From: Piper betle
Lineage: Eukaryota > Streptophyta > Magnoliopsida > Piperales > Piperaceae
Assembly: GCA_033002965.1 (NCBI GenBank)
Contig: JAURVB010014405.1
Location: 62,001-126,000 of the forward strand
Reading direction: 5' to 3'
DNA length: 64,000 nt
In this document: positions 62,509-64,000 of the stretch, piece by piece
Numbering within the stretch: the first letter of the stretch is position 1
How the letters are laid out: every line of letters begins with the position of its first letter
Made by a program: the position numbers and the translations under genes
The notes under the pieces: generated by a model
Databases searched by the model: none
What the model saw: the letters and a program-made list of their open reading frames with translations, nothing else
Told to the model about the DNA's origin: nothing

Positions 62509-62517
62509 AACATAATC

Positions 62518-63312
62518 CTAGGTACCACTTTGGGTAATTGTTTCATTCCCAAAGTCCTCTAGAAACTGGTTTTCTTGAAACACCACATCCCGCCTTCGAA
62601 CAATCTTCTTCTCCTTAGGATCCCAAAGTCTGAAACTAAACTCTTTATCCCCATAACCTAGAAATATGCATTCAAATGTCCTAGAATCAAGCTTAGACCT
62701 TAGTTCCTTTGGCATATGTACACAGGCTTTACAGCCAAACACCCTTAAATGAGTGTATTTTACCTTCCTACCAGTCCAAAATTTTTCTGGAACATCTCCA
62801 TCTAAAGCAAGTGTAAGAGATCTATTAATTAAATAACAAGCAGTATAAACAGCTTCAGCCCAAAATCCTTTAGGTAATTTTGCCATAGATAACATACACC
62901 TAACCCTTTCTTGAATTGTTATGTTCATTCTCTTAGCAACTCCATTCAATTGTGGCGTATATGGAACAGTCTTCTCATGCCGAATGACATGTTTGTCACA
63001 GTAAACATGAAACTCATTAGAACAATATTCACCTCCATTATCACTTCTCAAACATTGCAAAGTCTTCCCTATTTATCTCTCTACAAGAACATGAAATAAT
63101 TTAAAAGTATTATACACATCACTTTTATTCTTAAAACAGTAGCACCATACCTTCCTTGAAGCATCATCAATAAAAGTGACAAAATAAGAGGCTCCACCAA
63201 GAGACTTTATCTCCATTGGATCACAGACATCAGAATGTACAAGTTCAAGTATTTGTGTCTTCCTTTTGCCTGTGGATACAAAAGAAGCTCTACATTTTTT
63301 CCAGCCAAACAA
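62518..63312 (-). pseudogene. Copia integrase
   Basis: Two frames joined by a stop near 63070. The first (63312-63073) has LELVHSDVCDPM with the first catalytic Asp and VTFIDDASRK. The second (63060-62518) has SDNGGEY with the second Asp, followed by TPQLNGVAKRMN, where the catalytic Glu has become Lys, and then FGCKACVHMPKELRSKLD and the GYGDKEFSFRLWDP C-terminal part. The Glu-to-Lys change alone should abolish strand transfer. Confidence 0.85.
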
Positions 63313-64000
63313 TGATCACAAGAGCTTAGTGTTGTCCTATCAAGTTGTGGAAGATAGTTTTTCTTTTTCAAAAATTCTAGCCCCTTCTTACTCATGTGTC
63401 CCAACCTTCTATGCCACAAATTAGCTGTGAGAGTAGTAGAGGTAACATTAACCTCCCCATGAACCAGACTAGATGTAGTCCTATAAAGACCACCACACTT
63501 CTTCCCTTTAGCAACCACTAGAGAACCTTTCACCAATTTCCATAAGCCACATGAAAATTTTGAAACATAGCCCTTATCATCTAGCATACCTATTGACATC
63601 AAGTTCAATCTTAAATCGGGAATATGACGCACATTTTTCAAAACAAGTTGGCAACCAAAATCTATCATAATATGCACATCACCATGACCAATAATTTTAG
63701 AAGTCCCATTATTACCCATCTTCACCACACCTAGATCAGCAGTCACATAGGTATTGAAGAAATCTCTACATGGAGTAGCATGAAACGATGCACTAGAATC
63801 AATCACCCAACTAATATCATCATTAGTTGTCAAACAATCATTTCCATCATCAAGTATAATTAGTATATCTTCTGTTGTAACATTGGCAGTCTTATCATCT
63901 TCACTCTTATTGTCAAGCACCTTACCATTTCTTAGATCTTTCTTGTATTTGTAACAATTCTACTTCTTATGGCCAACTTTATCACAATAAAAGCACTTGA
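63207..64000 (-). pseudogene. Copia gag zinc knuckle, protease and pre-integrase
   Basis: Reverse strand near 63925-64000 gives a CCHC zinc knuckle (CFYCDKVGHKK, then NC) interrupted by a TAG. The protease region has active-site WVIDSSASFHATP at about 63790, with DSS in place of the usual DSG or DTG. The GAG-pre-integrase HHCC motif is at about 63385-63300 (LWHRRLGHMS ... CDHCLAGK). The frame is lost at about 63215-63300, where the integrase continues in another frame. It is the 5' half of the polyprotein. Confidence 0.85.

Larger units (their letters stand above)
60605..64000 (-). mobile_element. Ty1/copia retrotransposon (Tork/Tnt1-like), running off the window
   Basis: A single reverse-strand element reading from the end of the window leftwards: gag zinc knuckle, protease, integrase, RT, RNase H, then polypurine tract and 3' LTR. 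This integrase-before-RT order is diagnostic for Ty1/copia. Phrases such as WHRRLGHMSKKGLEFL, VTFIDDASRK and MCTR-like RNase H motifs place it near the Tork/Tnt1 lineage. Its 5' LTR lies beyond 64000. At least five frame changes or stops make it nonautonomous. Confidence 0.9.

Noticed and set aside
1..64000. CRISPR arrays, operons, rRNA or tRNA genes
   Set aside because: The DNA is plant nuclear; no spaced identical repeats of CRISPR type, no rRNA cores and no convincing tRNA cloverleaf were seen. tRNA-like matches were primer binding sites of LTR elements.

Overview
This window is nuclear DNA of a flowering plant. The genes have short exons and AT/T-rich GT-AG introns, a plant H2A.Z and a two-domain plant DJ-1 are present, and most of the remaining sequence is decayed plant retrotransposon. 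The species cannot be fixed from the sequence. Two genes look intact: histone variant H2A.Z (18740-19868, +, two coding exons) and a DJ-1/PfpI protein (50195-53241, -, four exons, 390 codons). Two more are broken: a group C bZIP transcription factor (23017-28326, +) with several independent lesions, and the 3' part of a U-box/ARM-repeat gene (about 35099-36041, +).

Layout. 1-287: edge of a small TRIM-like LTR element. 683-6765: reverse-oriented chromovirus (Ty3/gypsy, Del/Tekay-like) with one long LTR and a decayed pol. 6766-9193: an LTR in the opposite orientation, abutting the truncated pol. 9272-11457: a 2.2-kb inverted repeat with arms of about 1 kb that matches no family I recognise; it is the most unusual object here. 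11863-14788: a further long LTR carrying a minisatellite. 15514-15694: solo TRIM LTR with a perfect 5-bp target duplication. 16843-20228: H2A.Z with E2F-type sites and a long, internally repetitive probable leader intron. 23017-28326: bZIP pseudogene. 28844-31530: decayed Mutator-like transposase, followed to about 34320 by a tract peppered with a short AATGACAT motif. 35099-36041: U-box/ARM fragment. 36360-37058: LINE 3' end (reverse). 41315-45167: another long LTR. 46533-46999: complete TRIM element. About 47000-49480: LTR-like remnant and a gypsy integrase remnant (+). 50195-53241: DJ-1 gene with a decayed TRIM copy in intron 3. 54404-55025: second LINE 3' fragment. 57078-59923: solo long LTR of the 683-3343 family. 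59998-64000: reverse Ty1/copia element (Tork/Tnt1-like) running off the window end.

The genes do not form an operon or pathway. The histone gene is probably cell-cycle regulated through the E2F sites, and DJ-1 is a stress/glyoxalase-type protein. The rest records repeated retrotransposon nesting. All boundaries were read by eye; no alignments or database searches were run, and family assignments rest on recognisable motifs.
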